Source of the DNA: JAGVPT01 sp035505655
GTDB taxonomy: Bacteria; Bacteroidota; Ignavibacteria; UBA10030; UBA8401
NCBI GenBank assembly: GCA_035505655.1
Contig: DATJQP010000105.1
Coordinates: 25,396-89,395 of the forward strand
Reading direction: 5' to 3'
Length of the DNA: 64,000 nt
The notes beneath the pieces are model-generated. The model worked only from the letters and a program-made list of their open reading frames with translations. It did not search any database and was not told the origin of the DNA. A program made the translations under genes and the position numbers. Shown one piece after another: positions 36,925 through 45,494 of this stretch; position 1 is the stretch's first letter; the number at the start of each line of letters is the position of its first letter.

Positions 36925-39000
36925 TTAGTACTCGCCGTACCAGACATTATCCGCAGGGACGAACTTCGCCGCAACGTATTTATGCGCTTCAAAGAGGGCC
37001 GGACCGTACAGGGCGGGCCTCCGTTCGCCGAGGGTGATGGAAAGCCTGTAGATCTCGATCGCCTCCTGCCGTTTTCCCTCCATCTCGAGAACGTTGCCGA
37101 GCCGGACCAGGCTGAGAACCGAATAGAGTTCGGTCGGTGCGCTCGCTTCGAGCGAGGAAGCGCGCCTGAAGTAATCCTCGGCTTTCGCGAGGTCCCCCTT
37201 GAGCACAGAGATTTTGCCGAGCGAATACATCGCAAGGTTGTTCCAGCCGGTGAGATTGTTCGGGTCAAGTTGAAGGAGGAGCGACGCCTCGCGCTCAGAG
37301 GAGGCGAGGTCGTGATCGAGAACGCGGTACGTCACGGAGGTGGTGGCGTGTGCCAGAAGGCGGAGGCGCGGCACCCAGCGGAGAAGAAAGTAGTTGGGGT
37401 CGAGCTCGCCACGCAGGGGAAGGAACGGAAGGATGAACTCGAACGTCTGATCGGGCCTTGTCACAACGACTCTCTTGGTAATGGATCTGACGTCGTTGGA
37501 AAAGACGATGTCGACCGGCGTTGCGAAGAAATCTCCGCGCTCACCGACCGTGGCCTTCACCGAGTAACTCCCTCTGTTCGTCTGGGAGATATCGGTGGTC
37601 AGAATCAGCTCGGGAAATCCGGTGCGCGTGGTCCACTCGGAAAAGAACCAGCCGAGGGGCGAACCGTACGCCTCCTCACAGAGATGCTGCAACATCGGAA
37701 CGGTGACGGGAGCGGCGACCTCCCCCAGCGAGCGGACAACCCCCGCGAACGCCTCTTCCCCCATAATGTACTCAAGCATAAGAAATAGGTATGCCGACTC
37801 GTTCACCGTTTCGGTCTCTTCCTTCGTTCCGACGGCGAGGCTTTGACCGAGCGGCCTGGAAGGATAGAAACCGAGGGTGCGGGAAAGAAGCTCGAGTCTG
37901 ATCTGTCGCAGGGAATCCTGATTCCCCGTCACGCCGTGGATGAAGAACCTGGTCGCGAGATACGTTCTCCATCCTTTCGAAATCCACGAAGAAGAATCGG
38001 CCGACTCCAGGCCGAACTCACCGGCGAGGGCATAGACCCAGGGACTCATTCTGCTCGACAGGAGGAGCGCGGTGTCATCAGCGCTGTAGGCGAACGAGTT
38101 CTTTCCCACCATCATCGCCCTTTGCCCGAACCACAGCGCCCGGCCATCGTCGCTCCCGACAAAGGCAATGTTGATGCCGGGCCTCCTTTCCTTGTGCGTC
38201 ACCGAGGAAAAGAATGTATAGGCGTTCCGAAGCTGCCGACCGACGGCATCCGCGAGGGAGGCCGGAAGACGAGCTGGGTCGTAGTAGATGGAGATGCGAA
38301 AGGAGCTGTCCTGCGCCGCAACACTCTGCAAAAAAGTTCTGGAGGCGCAGACCGAGAAGGCCGATGAGAGGGGGATTCTTTTCCCTTCGATGTACTCCCG
38401 CGTCGTATTTCCTTCAGCCGTAAACTCCGTGTCCGGAGCGGAACCGGTGACAGGCACATACTGCCCCGGCAGCGTCAACCAAAGAACGGTCGGCGACGAT
38501 TGGAGTGGAAGAGGGCATTCGGCAGAACTGAGAACCGGCCACCATCGTTCGTCAGCTTGGGGGAGGAGCGCCAGGTCGCGGCCGTTGATGAATGAGGGAA
38601 GTGTGGAAAGCGTGTCGAATTTTTGCTTGTACAGGAGTCTCACGACCGTGGTATCGCCGCGGCGAAGGGAGTCGCGAAGCGTGACGGTGAACTCATGCGG
38701 GCCATTCTCCGGGGCATCGACCGCTTCGGCGGTGCGGAGAGATTTGCCGAGGGAGTCGCGCGCCCCGACAAGAGAGGCGGAAGAAGCGAAGACGAACTGA
38801 AGCTGAGCCACCGAATCCTTCAGGGCACGGAGGCGAAGGAGTGCCTCGCCGTTGATCCGGTCTCCTTCGTCGTCGACCGAAACGCGGAGCATATACCCGT
38901 CAACGACAACGCGGATGCGTGCCGAATCGATCTGTGCGCGGGAGACAAAGGGAGCGGTACAGAGCAGGAAAAGAAGAGCGTATGATGCGCGAACATTCAT
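36925..39000 (-). CDS. exported M1-peptidase-like protein lacking the zinc motif, with C-terminal TPRs
   Basis: 691 residues with a signal peptide (ASYALLFLLCTAPFVSRAQ). The middle resembles the M1 aminopeptidase catalytic domain in layout. At the place where HEXXH would stand the sequence reads WVYALAGE (321-328), and the later W(L/I)xxGxxxY helix is WISKGWRTYL (339-348). No HEXXH occurs anywhere in the protein, so it should not be a zinc peptidase. Residues about 575-675 contain two or three TPR-like helices (NNLAMYSLGKISVLKGDLAKAEDYF). The assignment to the M1 fold is inference from motif order. Confidence 0.65.
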   Translation of the reverse strand: MNVRASYALLFLLCTAPFVSRAQIDSARIRVVVDGYMLRVSVDDEGDRINGEALLRLRALKDSVAQLQFVFASSASLVGARDSLGKSLRTAEAVDAPENGPHEFTVTLRDSLRRGDTTVVRLLYKQKFDTLSTLPSFINGRDLALLPQADERWWPVLSSAECPLPLQSSPTVLWLTLPGQYVPVTGSAPDTEFTAEGNTTREYIEGKRIPLSSAFSVCASRTFLQSVAAQDSSFRISIYYDPARLPASLADAVGRQLRNAYTFFSSVTHKERRPGINIAFVGSDDGRALWFGQRAMMVGKNSFAYSADDTALLLSSRMSPWVYALAGEFGLESADSSSWISKGWRTYLATRFFIHGVTGNQDSLRQIRLELLSRTLGFYPSRPLGQSLAVGTKEETETVNESAYLFLMLEYIMGEEAFAGVVRSLGEVAAPVTVPMLQHLCEEAYGSPLGWFFSEWTTRTGFPELILTTDISQTNRGSYSVKATVGERGDFFATPVDIVFSNDVRSITKRVVVTRPDQTFEFILPFLPLRGELDPNYFLLRWVPRLRLLAHATTSVTYRVLDHDLASSEREASLLLQLDPNNLTGWNNLAMYSLGKISVLKGDLAKAEDYFRRASSLEASAPTELYSVLSLVRLGNVLEMEGKRQEAIEIYRLSITLGERRPALYGPALFEAHKYVAAKFVPADNVWYGEY

Positions 39001-39042
39001 GCCGGTCGGGGGTAGGAGACCCGGGTATGCGGGCAGGTCCAG

Positions 39043-39465
39043 TCAGAGCTCAAACGGGTGATCAATATCCATCTCGATCTTCAACGCCGCGTTTGCGTAG
39101 ACAACCCTTTGGCTGTTTTCGGGAACCTGCACCGCCCATTTCCCCTGGTCGTCTTTGACAACGCTGCCGAAGAGTTTCCTCAGCCGGCGCTCCGAGAATT
39201 TCTCCCAGAAGATCCATCCAAAATAGGCCGACGAGTCTTCGACAACAAAAGCCGGGACCCGCTCTCCCTGAAGGCATGGGATAGCGGCGACGGTCGCCGG
39301 GAGAAAGTTCTTTTTTTCCAGCTCGTCGATGAAGATGTTCGGGACCTCGATCCCTCCGAACGTGAGCTCGTGCCGGGATCTCTTCACCGTTTTCCCGTCG
39401 ATGATCTCCCTGAAGGCATCCCTCAGGCGTTTGTCGAGCTGGCTCCGGGCGTTCGCGGTGGTCAT
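39043..39465 (-). CDS. hypothetical protein
   Basis: 140 residues from the ATG at 39465, with GGAAGAG just upstream; the frame extends further but without support. No signal peptide or membrane segment. It has a charged N-terminal helix (SQLDKRLRDAFREIIDGK) and a mixed alpha/beta remainder ending IEMDIDHPFEL. I do not recognise the family. It ends 42 bases upstream of the M1-like gene start on the same strand, so they may be co-transcribed. Confidence 0.6.
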   Translation of the reverse strand: MTTANARSQLDKRLRDAFREIIDGKTVKRSRHELTFGGIEVPNIFIDELEKKNFLPATVAAIPCLQGERVPAFVVEDSSAYFGWIFWEKFSERRLRKLFGSVVKDDQGKWAVQVPENSQRVVYANAALKIEMDIDHPFEL

Positions 39466-39553
39466 CGTCTCTTCCAACCTCCGTCGGCAAGCGTGTGAAT
39501 ACCGGAAAAATATACGGTACCAACGAACGAGATGCAAAAGAAGCCGGGGAAAC

Positions 39554-39650
39554 AAGATGAAAGATCAAAGAATCGGCGAACGAGGACGATCTCTGTTCTT
39601 TGCTCTATATTTTTGCTCATTACATGTTTTTGATTCGTGATCAATTTTCA
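39554..39650. repeat. heptad-phased inverted repeat
   Basis: Left arm 39554-39575 (GATGAAA, GATCAAA). Right arm 39594-39650 has eight phased 7-mers (GTTCTTT, ATTTTTG, TTGATTC, GTGATCA, ATTTTCA). The remainder of the 39466-39864 gap holds the promoter of the next gene and no other gene that I can support. Confidence 0.65.
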
Positions 39651-39795
39651 ATGGTGATTTAGCTGGCCTGATATAAAAAAGAGGCCTCGCCAGACTCTCT
39701 CCATGCTCGCACCAACGCTTCGTTCGCTCAGGGTGACTGGCTTTTTTTCAATGCCGTGAAATTCAAAAGACCCCACTACACTGTTTTCGGTTTCG

Positions 39796-39824
39796 TTGAC
39801 ATTCATTGCAGGGTTGAATATATT
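39796..39824 (+). promoter_or_regulatory. sigma70-type promoter
   Basis: TTGACA (39796-39801), exactly 17 bases, then TATATT (39819-39824). The predicted transcript starts near 39831, about 34 bases before the ATG at 39865. Confidence 0.65.
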
Positions 39825-39864
39825 GTCGCACGATGTAGTTTTGCATCAAATCGATCGGTGTTTC

Positions 39865-40773
39865 ATGCCGGTAATCGCTCAAGACCGGGACGCTCAGAAA
39901 AAAATCATCAGCGAATACCTGAAGGCTGCCGACAGGTTCATCAAGTCGTCAGAGTTTCCCAGGGCTCTCGACGAGGTGAATAAGGCCCTTGGCGTCGAGC
40001 CGAACAATATGTACGCGCTGGCCTACAATGAGCGGGTGAAGGTCGCGATCGAAGCCGCAAAGAAGAAGGAAGAGGAAGAGCGTTTACGGAAACTGGCTGA
40101 AGAACAGAAGAAAGGTCCACCGCCGCCGAAGGCTCCCGAGCCCGCGGCAAAGGCGGCGAACGCACCCGACGCTAAACCTCTCCCGACCCAGGCTCCCCCG
40201 TCTCAACCTTCGTCTCCAGCTCCCTTGCCCGGCGACGACCTCGTCGCGAAGATCAAGAAGGATTCGCAGGAGTCGGCCGAGAAGAAGGCGGATGCCCGCC
40301 TTGATCTTCTGAAGCAGGAGTTCACCACGTCGCAGCAGAAATACCAGGACGATATCGCCCGCCTCGCCGCCGAGGCGAAGAACGCGATTGCCGCAAAGGA
40401 GGCTGCCGAGACGAAGCTGGCGGCGATGAGCTCCAATGCCGCGGGAGCTCCGCCTTCCGGTATGCTCGTCGCGTTGTTGACAAAACTCTTCACCGCTGCC
40501 TGGGCGGACGGAACAATCTCTGACGATGAGCGGGCGCTTCTCACCGTGCTGAAGGATCAGGCCGGCCTCTCGGACGAGGAGTTCAGGAAAATCGAGGGGG
40601 AAAGCGGCGCATCATCCTACATCGTCAATCTGCGCGAAGTGTGGAAGGACGGCGTTGTGACTCCTGAAGAAGCGGAAAAGCTCGAGGCTCTCCGCAAAAT
40701 CCTCAAGATCTCCGCGGAAGAACATTTCCGTCTCGAAGCCCAGATTAGAAAGGAAATGCAGTCGAAGAAGTAA
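39865..40773 (+). CDS. TPR/coiled-coil protein with C-terminal TerB-like domain
   Basis: 302 residues from the ATG at 39865. Residues about 10-55 form a TPR-like hairpin (AADRFIKSSEFPRALDEVNK). A charged coiled coil follows (AAKKKEEEERLRKLAEEQKK), then a Pro/Ala-rich linker (about 95-140) and a second coiled coil (about 145-205). The last ~95 residues resemble TerB/DnaJ-like helical domains, with the repeated acidic loops AAWADGTISDDERALL and EVWKDGVVTPEEAEKL. There is no signal peptide. Function unknown; a scaffold or stress-response role is a guess. It has its own promoter. Confidence 0.7.
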   Translation: MPVIAQDRDAQKKIISEYLKAADRFIKSSEFPRALDEVNKALGVEPNNMYALAYNERVKVAIEAAKKKEEEERLRKLAEEQKKGPPPPKAPEPAAKAANAPDAKPLPTQAPPSQPSSPAPLPGDDLVAKIKKDSQESAEKKADARLDLLKQEFTTSQQKYQDDIARLAAEAKNAIAAKEAAETKLAAMSSNAAGAPPSGMLVALLTKLFTAAWADGTISDDERALLTVLKDQAGLSDEEFRKIEGESGASSYIVNLREVWKDGVVTPEEAEKLEALRKILKISAEEHFRLEAQIRKEMQSKK

Positions 40774-40792
40774 TCCGATCCGCCCCGTTCCG

Positions 40793-41653
40793 CTACCGCA
40801 AGAGTCTTCCCCTGAGCAGAGTACTTCTGTAAAGCACCGCAGCAATCCAGAAGAGATTCAGCACCCCGAGCGAACCGATGAGATACGCCTCCGGACTTTG
40901 AAGGAGGAGGCAGATTGTCATCATCACGTACTCCGTGCCAAGTCCAAGCATCCCCCCGAGCCGCAACCCGAATACATCGCGGTACCACATCTCAAGAGTT
41001 GACGGATCCTCAATTCCCCTCCTGCCGATCCGGTCAATTCCTGCCATGAGCCGATCCTGCCATCCATAGAGGAGCTGGAACATTCTCTGAAGCCGCCGGG
41101 TCGTGGGATCCTGGCCATAATCCTCTTCCCTGAACTCCTCCGACAATCTGTTCGTCTGGTATTCGCTGAAGGTGTGAAGGAATGCTGTTTGATAAAAGAC
41201 ATGATACGAGACGCGCAGCGTGACGCCGAGGAATCCACAGAGAGCCAGCCCAAGAGACCCGGCCGCCGAATAGCCGCGCCGGAACATCAGGATGCCGATC
41301 CCCGCAAAGAGGAGAAGGTTGACGGCGAAATCGCCGATGGAGTCGAGGAACCTTCCCCGCCTGCTGTAAAGTTGTTTCGCCCGCGCGAGCTGTCCGTCCG
41401 CCGAGTCGAAGATATCCTTCAGGTACACAAGCGCACCGGCCGCGCTGAGCATCCCTCCGCCGAATGGAATGAAGATCGCTCCGGCGATTCCGAAAACGAT
41501 CGCTGCGAGGGTAACCTGGTTTGGAGTGACAGCGGTAGGATAGAGGATGCGGACGAGCAGTCCGGCGAGCGGGCGTTGTAGATAAACGTTGACCGGCTCG
41601 TCGGAAAGGTCGGATTTCAGCGAGGTGCTGTAGTTGTACGCCGTGGGGGCCAT
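40793..41653 (-). CDS. CDP-alcohol phosphatidyltransferase family membrane enzyme
   Basis: 286 residues. The complete family motif D-x2-DG-x2-AR-x8-G-x3-D-x3-D is present at Asp83-Asp86-Gly87-Ala90-Arg91-Gly100-Asp104-Asp108. Several transmembrane helices surround it. The enzyme transfers an alcohol from or to a CDP-activated donor at the membrane. The adjacent nucleotidyltransferase (1 base apart) and aminotransferase suggest that the activated substrate is an amino-containing headgroup. Middle residues 170-230 form a long polar insertion that is unusual for the family. Confidence 0.85.
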   Translation of the reverse strand: MAPTAYNYSTSLKSDLSDEPVNVYLQRPLAGLLVRILYPTAVTPNQVTLAAIVFGIAGAIFIPFGGGMLSAAGALVYLKDIFDSADGQLARAKQLYSRRGRFLDSIGDFAVNLLLFAGIGILMFRRGYSAAGSLGLALCGFLGVTLRVSYHVFYQTAFLHTFSEYQTNRLSEEFREEDYGQDPTTRRLQRMFQLLYGWQDRLMAGIDRIGRRGIEDPSTLEMWYRDVFGLRLGGMLGLGTEYVMMTICLLLQSPEAYLIGSLGVLNLFWIAAVLYRSTLLRGRLLR

Positions 41654-41654
41654 A

Positions 41655-42377
41655 TCATCCGAAGAGGGCCTCTGCCTCCTGGAGATCTTCCGCCGTATCG
41701 ACCTCGATGCAGGGACGGGGGCTGACGTCGACGGCCCCGATGAGGGCGCCGTGGTCGATCATCTCCTGGAAGGAGGCTTCGTAGAATTCATTCACACGGC
41801 CTTCGGTGCGGATTCGCTTCTCGAGAACCCGGAAGAGTTCCGTCGTATCACCCCGCGAAAATTTCTCGATGCCGATCGATTCTCCCTGCGCCGATGCGGC
41901 GGGGAAATCCTTCCCGATCCGCACGATGCTCCCCTTCCCGTTCACCTGGACCTTGATCTCCTCCTCGCCGACCTCCCCGGCCGTCCTCATCGCAAGCGCG
42001 GACGCCGACGGGGATCCGAGGAGAAGCGGGATGATCTCATCGTCGAAGACGATATCGCTGTCGAGAAGGAGAAGCTCGTGCCCTTCCACCTCATCCCTGG
42101 CGAGAAGAAGCGAAAAGGCGTTGTTCGTCTTCTCGAACTCGTTGTTGATGATGAAGGTGAAATCGAGCGACGGGAAATTCCGCTTGAGAAAATTCTTGAT
42201 CTTCCAATCCTGAAAGCCGACGACGACGACGAAGTTCATCACTCCGGCATGGAAGACGGCGCGGATCGTCCGTTCGAGAATCGTCCGGTCGCCGACGGGA
42301 AGGAGGCACTTGGGCGTAGTATCGGTCAGCGGCCGGAGGCGGGATGCGGTTCCGGCCGCGAGGATGACGCAATGCAT
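41655..42377 (-). CDS. nucleotidyltransferase, LicC/PntC-like (probable CTP-dependent)
   Basis: 240 residues. MHCVILAAGTASRLRPLT, then PKCLLPVG, is the NTP-binding signature loop; TNNAFSLLLARDE resembles the substrate-side loop of LicC-type phosphocholine and PntC-type 2-aminoethylphosphonate cytidylyltransferases. LLLDSDIVF carries the metal-binding Asp, and IEVDTAEDLQEAEALF is the typical C-terminal end. Next to a CDP-alcohol phosphotransferase gene, so CTP is the likely nucleotide. The substrate is not determined; a glycerol- or inositol-phosphate is an alternative. Confidence 0.8.
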   Translation of the reverse strand: MHCVILAAGTASRLRPLTDTTPKCLLPVGDRTILERTIRAVFHAGVMNFVVVVGFQDWKIKNFLKRNFPSLDFTFIINNEFEKTNNAFSLLLARDEVEGHELLLLDSDIVFDDEIIPLLLGSPSASALAMRTAGEVGEEEIKVQVNGKGSIVRIGKDFPAASAQGESIGIEKFSRGDTTELFRVLEKRIRTEGRVNEFYEASFQEMIDHGALIGAVDVSPRPCIEVDTAEDLQEAEALFG

Positions 42378-42388
42378 TGGACTCCGGG

Positions 42389-43456
42389 CTATGGTGAGAC
42401 GAGAACCTTCTCCCGGGCGAAATGCTTCCGCATCTGCCCGATGAGGAGGGCGTTCTGCTCAGGCGTTCCGACCGTGATCCGGGCGTGGTTCGGAAACTCC
42501 TTGGCCGAGAAAAACTTGATGACGAGTCCTTCCTCCGTAAGGTGCTTACGGAGAGGCTCGGCAGCTTCCGGCGGAAACTTGACGAGAATGAAATTCGCGT
42601 CTGACCGGTACGCCGCGCATCCTTCCACGCCGTCGAAGAACTGGTAAAACTTCTCCCTTTCGGCAGCGGTCGTCTTCGCGATCGAAGCGTAGTACGAGGG
42701 GTTGCGAAGGGCGGCAAGGGCAAGCCGCTCCGTCAACTGGTTATATCCCAGGTATCTGGCGCTGAAGGTGACAAGCTTTTCGTAGTTCTTCCCGACAAGG
42801 GTGTAGCCGATCCTCGCCCCGGCAAGCGCATAGAGCTTGGAGAAGGTCCTGAGGACGCAGAGATGCGGATACGTCAGCGTCAGGCGCGGCACAATCTCCG
42901 TCGGGACGTTGGTGAATCCGGAGTACGCCTCGTCGACGACGACGAGGGTCTCCTTGCATTCGTCGAGGAGCTTCCTGAGGTCGTCGAACGGCAGGGTGTT
43001 TCCCGTCGGGTTGTTCGGTGACGCGAAGAGGAGAAGCCGCGGCTTCCTCGCCTTGACGGTGGCGATGACTTCATCGAGAGAGTACGAGAACGCTTTGTTC
43101 TGCACGTGAAGCGGGTATTCGAGGATCCGTCCGTTGACTTCCCCAGCTACGGATTTGTAGTACCACCACGAATGCTCGGGGATCATCATCGCTTCACCCG
43201 GGGCCAGATAACAATGGACGATCTGCTTCAACATATCCTCGCTCCCGTAACTGAGGAGGACGTTCTTTTCGGCAAGTCCGTATTCGCCGGCGAGAGCTTC
43301 AGAGAGGATGCTTTTTACCCCCCGCATAAAATCCCGTGAGTAGCTGCTTAATTCGTCGCGCGAGGCGTTGCGCAGAATTTCAAAACATTCGGGCGCAGGT
43401 CCGAACTGACTTTCGTTACGGTCCAGATAGATAATAGGCTGAGTATTCGCTTTCAT
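42389..43456 (-). CDS. class I/II PLP-dependent aminotransferase, HisC-like
   Basis: 355 residues. PLP motifs are SPNNPTGN (146-153), VDEAYSGF (174-181) and the Schiff-base Lys207 in RTFSKLYALAGARIGY. Overall it resembles histidinol-phosphate aminotransferase and L-threonine-phosphate decarboxylase. It is the first gene of a three-gene set with a LicC/PntC-like nucleotidyltransferase and a CDP-alcohol transferase (gaps of 11 and 1 bases). This suggests that it makes or modifies an amino-phosphate headgroup rather than histidine. No other his gene is in the window. Confidence 0.8.
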   Translation of the reverse strand: MKANTQPIIYLDRNESQFGPAPECFEILRNASRDELSSYSRDFMRGVKSILSEALAGEYGLAEKNVLLSYGSEDMLKQIVHCYLAPGEAMMIPEHSWWYYKSVAGEVNGRILEYPLHVQNKAFSYSLDEVIATVKARKPRLLLFASPNNPTGNTLPFDDLRKLLDECKETLVVVDEAYSGFTNVPTEIVPRLTLTYPHLCVLRTFSKLYALAGARIGYTLVGKNYEKLVTFSARYLGYNQLTERLALAALRNPSYYASIAKTTAAEREKFYQFFDGVEGCAAYRSDANFILVKFPPEAAEPLRKHLTEEGLVIKFFSAKEFPNHARITVGTPEQNALLIGQMRKHFAREKVLVSP

Positions 43457-43514
43457 GGCTTCTGAAATCCTCCTATGACACGAGAAATTAGCTCATCCTT
43501 AGCTTCAATGCAAG

Positions 43515-43563
43515 AAGAAAGAATACAGAATACAAGAGACAGGAGAAAGAAGAAAGAAAAAGA
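43515..43563. repeat. heptad-phased purine array
   Basis: Seven perfectly phased 7-mers (AAGAAAG, AATACAG, GAGACAG, GAGAAAG types) upstream of the aminotransferase start. No right arm is apparent. Confidence 0.65.
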
Positions 43564-43624
43564 GATCGGAAGCGGCTGTATCCGCCGGGAACATTGCGGT
43601 AATGCTTGAAGGGCATGATGAAAG

Positions 43625-43966
43625 CTATAAGCCTTCTGCGGCGGTTGAAAGAAAAGCCCTCACATAATCGATGATGATCCTTGCATCGGCGATTGGATCC
43701 TTGCTGGGAGAGGAAAAGTCTGCGTCGAGGCGGGTGTATAGCCGGATTGCCGCGGTGCGCGCCGCCTCCGGAATACCGGAGAGTTCGGAAAAGATCTTCA
43801 GGAGCATTACCACGTCATCGTGTCCGGAAATCCCGGTGCGCACATCGGGCAGTTGACGAAGGGCGATGCCGGCAACGCGCCGGGCCACGGTCCGTAGTTG
43901 GCCGGGATGCTTCATCATTCCAGCCCTTCGTAGTTCGCGTTCGATCTCTTCTTCCCAGGGGCTCAT
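43625..43966 (-). CDS. small hypothetical protein
   Basis: 113 residues from the ATG at 43966, which overlaps the DUF2851 stop (ATGA). Predicted all-helical and soluble. It starts SPWEEEIERELRRAGMMKHP and has Arg-rich middle helices. I do not recognise it. The tight overlap suggests that it works with or is translated together with the DUF2851 protein. Confidence 0.6.
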   Translation of the reverse strand: MSPWEEEIERELRRAGMMKHPGQLRTVARRVAGIALRQLPDVRTGISGHDDVVMLLKIFSELSGIPEAARTAAIRLYTRLDADFSSPSKDPIADARIIIDYVRAFLSTAAEGL

Positions 43967-45435
43967 CGCGCCGCAACCCCCGAGAGGATTCCGATCCTGC
44001 ATTCCCTGCAGCGACCCGGCGCGCAAGAGTGCTCATAGAGCTGAAGGAGCCCTTGCTGCTCGAACGCCGATGCCAGCGGCTTGCTTTCTCCCAACAATTG
44101 CTTTTTCAGTCGCCGGGTAATCATGTTGTCCTCAACAGGTGGAATCTCCGCGGCGATGTGGACCGCCCTTTCATGAAGCACACTTTTCCCCGCGACTGTC
44201 GCGTAAAGGCTCGAGATCGGAAGAACGGTATTGATGACGATCTCGTAAATCCTTGTTTCACCGAGGAGCGCATGCGCGCGAGGCGAGGTCTCCGCAAACG
44301 AATAGTGAAAGCTCCAGAACGGGTCTTCATCTATTGTGAACAAAAGCCGGAGCCGATTGAGTCCCTCCGCGGGGGAAAGCGTTTCATCAAGCGTCACCCC
44401 GGCTACAGCATGGAAGAAGCGGCGGTACGCGATTCTTCCGAGCAGCTCGGCCGCGGCGGCAATCCGGATCGTCGGAAAGTTCGACGGGCGGGTCGGGCTG
44501 AAGACCCAGTCGGCGTGAGAGAGAACCGGCGGGGTTGCGCCCGCCGAAGGGGAAACCCGGAGGATCTCTTGCCGGGATCTTCGAAGTTGATGCAGATGGA
44601 TTATTGAATCCTGGTCTTTGGCAGGATGTTCTTCGAGCTTCAATCCCGATTCATGAAAGAGAAGCGCCTCCAGTTCGACGACAGAGAGCTCGTTCTTGAT
44701 GGAAAGAAGCCTTGCGCGGCGAACGGTCATAGCCTGTGCGAGCCTCACGAACTGCGCCCTGTTTTTCGAATAACCAAGGCCATCCATGATCCCTTCATAA
44801 AGAAGCTGTTCCCATCCCTCGATATTACTAAACCCGCGAGGGGGCGGTTCGCCCTCGTCATCCGTCTCCCGGTCGCGTTCCTCGACGATCTCCAGCAGCC
44901 TCGAGGCCATCACGACGACCTTGGCCTTCATCCTATCCAGTGCCTGTTCCCTCACCGTCTCAAGAATCTCGTTCGGGTCGACCTTCCCCAGTCTGCCGGC
45001 GCAGGCAAGGCGCGGAACCCGCGAAAGATGTTCATCCCGGATGGCATGCTCGAGGATCTTTTCGAGGGGAGAAACAAGGCACGGCTCGATGACAAGTGTT
45101 GGAACCTTTCGCCCGCTCGAGGAGACTGTTGGGGGCTCGGGGGTGCTGGAGCGGAACACAACGTGGAGGACGACCGAATTGTATTTCGGGTCGGTGTGAT
45201 GCGAATGAGCCCGCCAGTCCGACGAGCTCCGGTGAAATTCGATATCTCCCCGATAGAGCCTCCCGCCGATTGAGACGAGGCCGTCGCGAAAATCCGGCCC
45301 GCTGTCGCGGTTGAGCACCCCCGGTTCGATCACAACAAGGCGCTGCCCGTCGACAGTCCTGAGGCGGCGGCTGTCAAGATATTGTCCGCTCCATAAATGG
45401 CGCAGTACGTCCTCGTGGATGTTGGGCGGTTTCAT
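43963..45435 (-). CDS. DUF2851 family protein
   Basis: 490 residues from the ATG at 45435. The motifs LNRDSGPDFRDGLVSIGG, YRGDIEFHRSSSDWRAH and YNSVVLHVVF are characteristic of DUF2851, a family common in Bacteroidota with no known function; the D/E-rich motifs near 45-70 resemble a nuclease-like active site, which is only a guess. A C-terminal cysteine cluster CAPGRCRECRIG may bind metal. Overlaps the small downstream gene by 4 bases. Confidence 0.85.
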   Translation of the reverse strand: MKPPNIHEDVLRHLWSGQYLDSRRLRTVDGQRLVVIEPGVLNRDSGPDFRDGLVSIGGRLYRGDIEFHRSSSDWRAHSHHTDPKYNSVVLHVVFRSSTPEPPTVSSSGRKVPTLVIEPCLVSPLEKILEHAIRDEHLSRVPRLACAGRLGKVDPNEILETVREQALDRMKAKVVVMASRLLEIVEERDRETDDEGEPPPRGFSNIEGWEQLLYEGIMDGLGYSKNRAQFVRLAQAMTVRRARLLSIKNELSVVELEALLFHESGLKLEEHPAKDQDSIIHLHQLRRSRQEILRVSPSAGATPPVLSHADWVFSPTRPSNFPTIRIAAAAELLGRIAYRRFFHAVAGVTLDETLSPAEGLNRLRLLFTIDEDPFWSFHYSFAETSPRAHALLGETRIYEIVINTVLPISSLYATVAGKSVLHERAVHIAAEIPPVEDNMITRRLKKQLLGESKPLASAFEQQGLLQLYEHSCAPGRCRECRIGILSGVAAR

Positions 45436-45494
45436 ACCTGCAGCCTGGTTGGGGGATGTTCTTTCCCTGAGGCGGGGGTGAGGGGGGAACGGTC

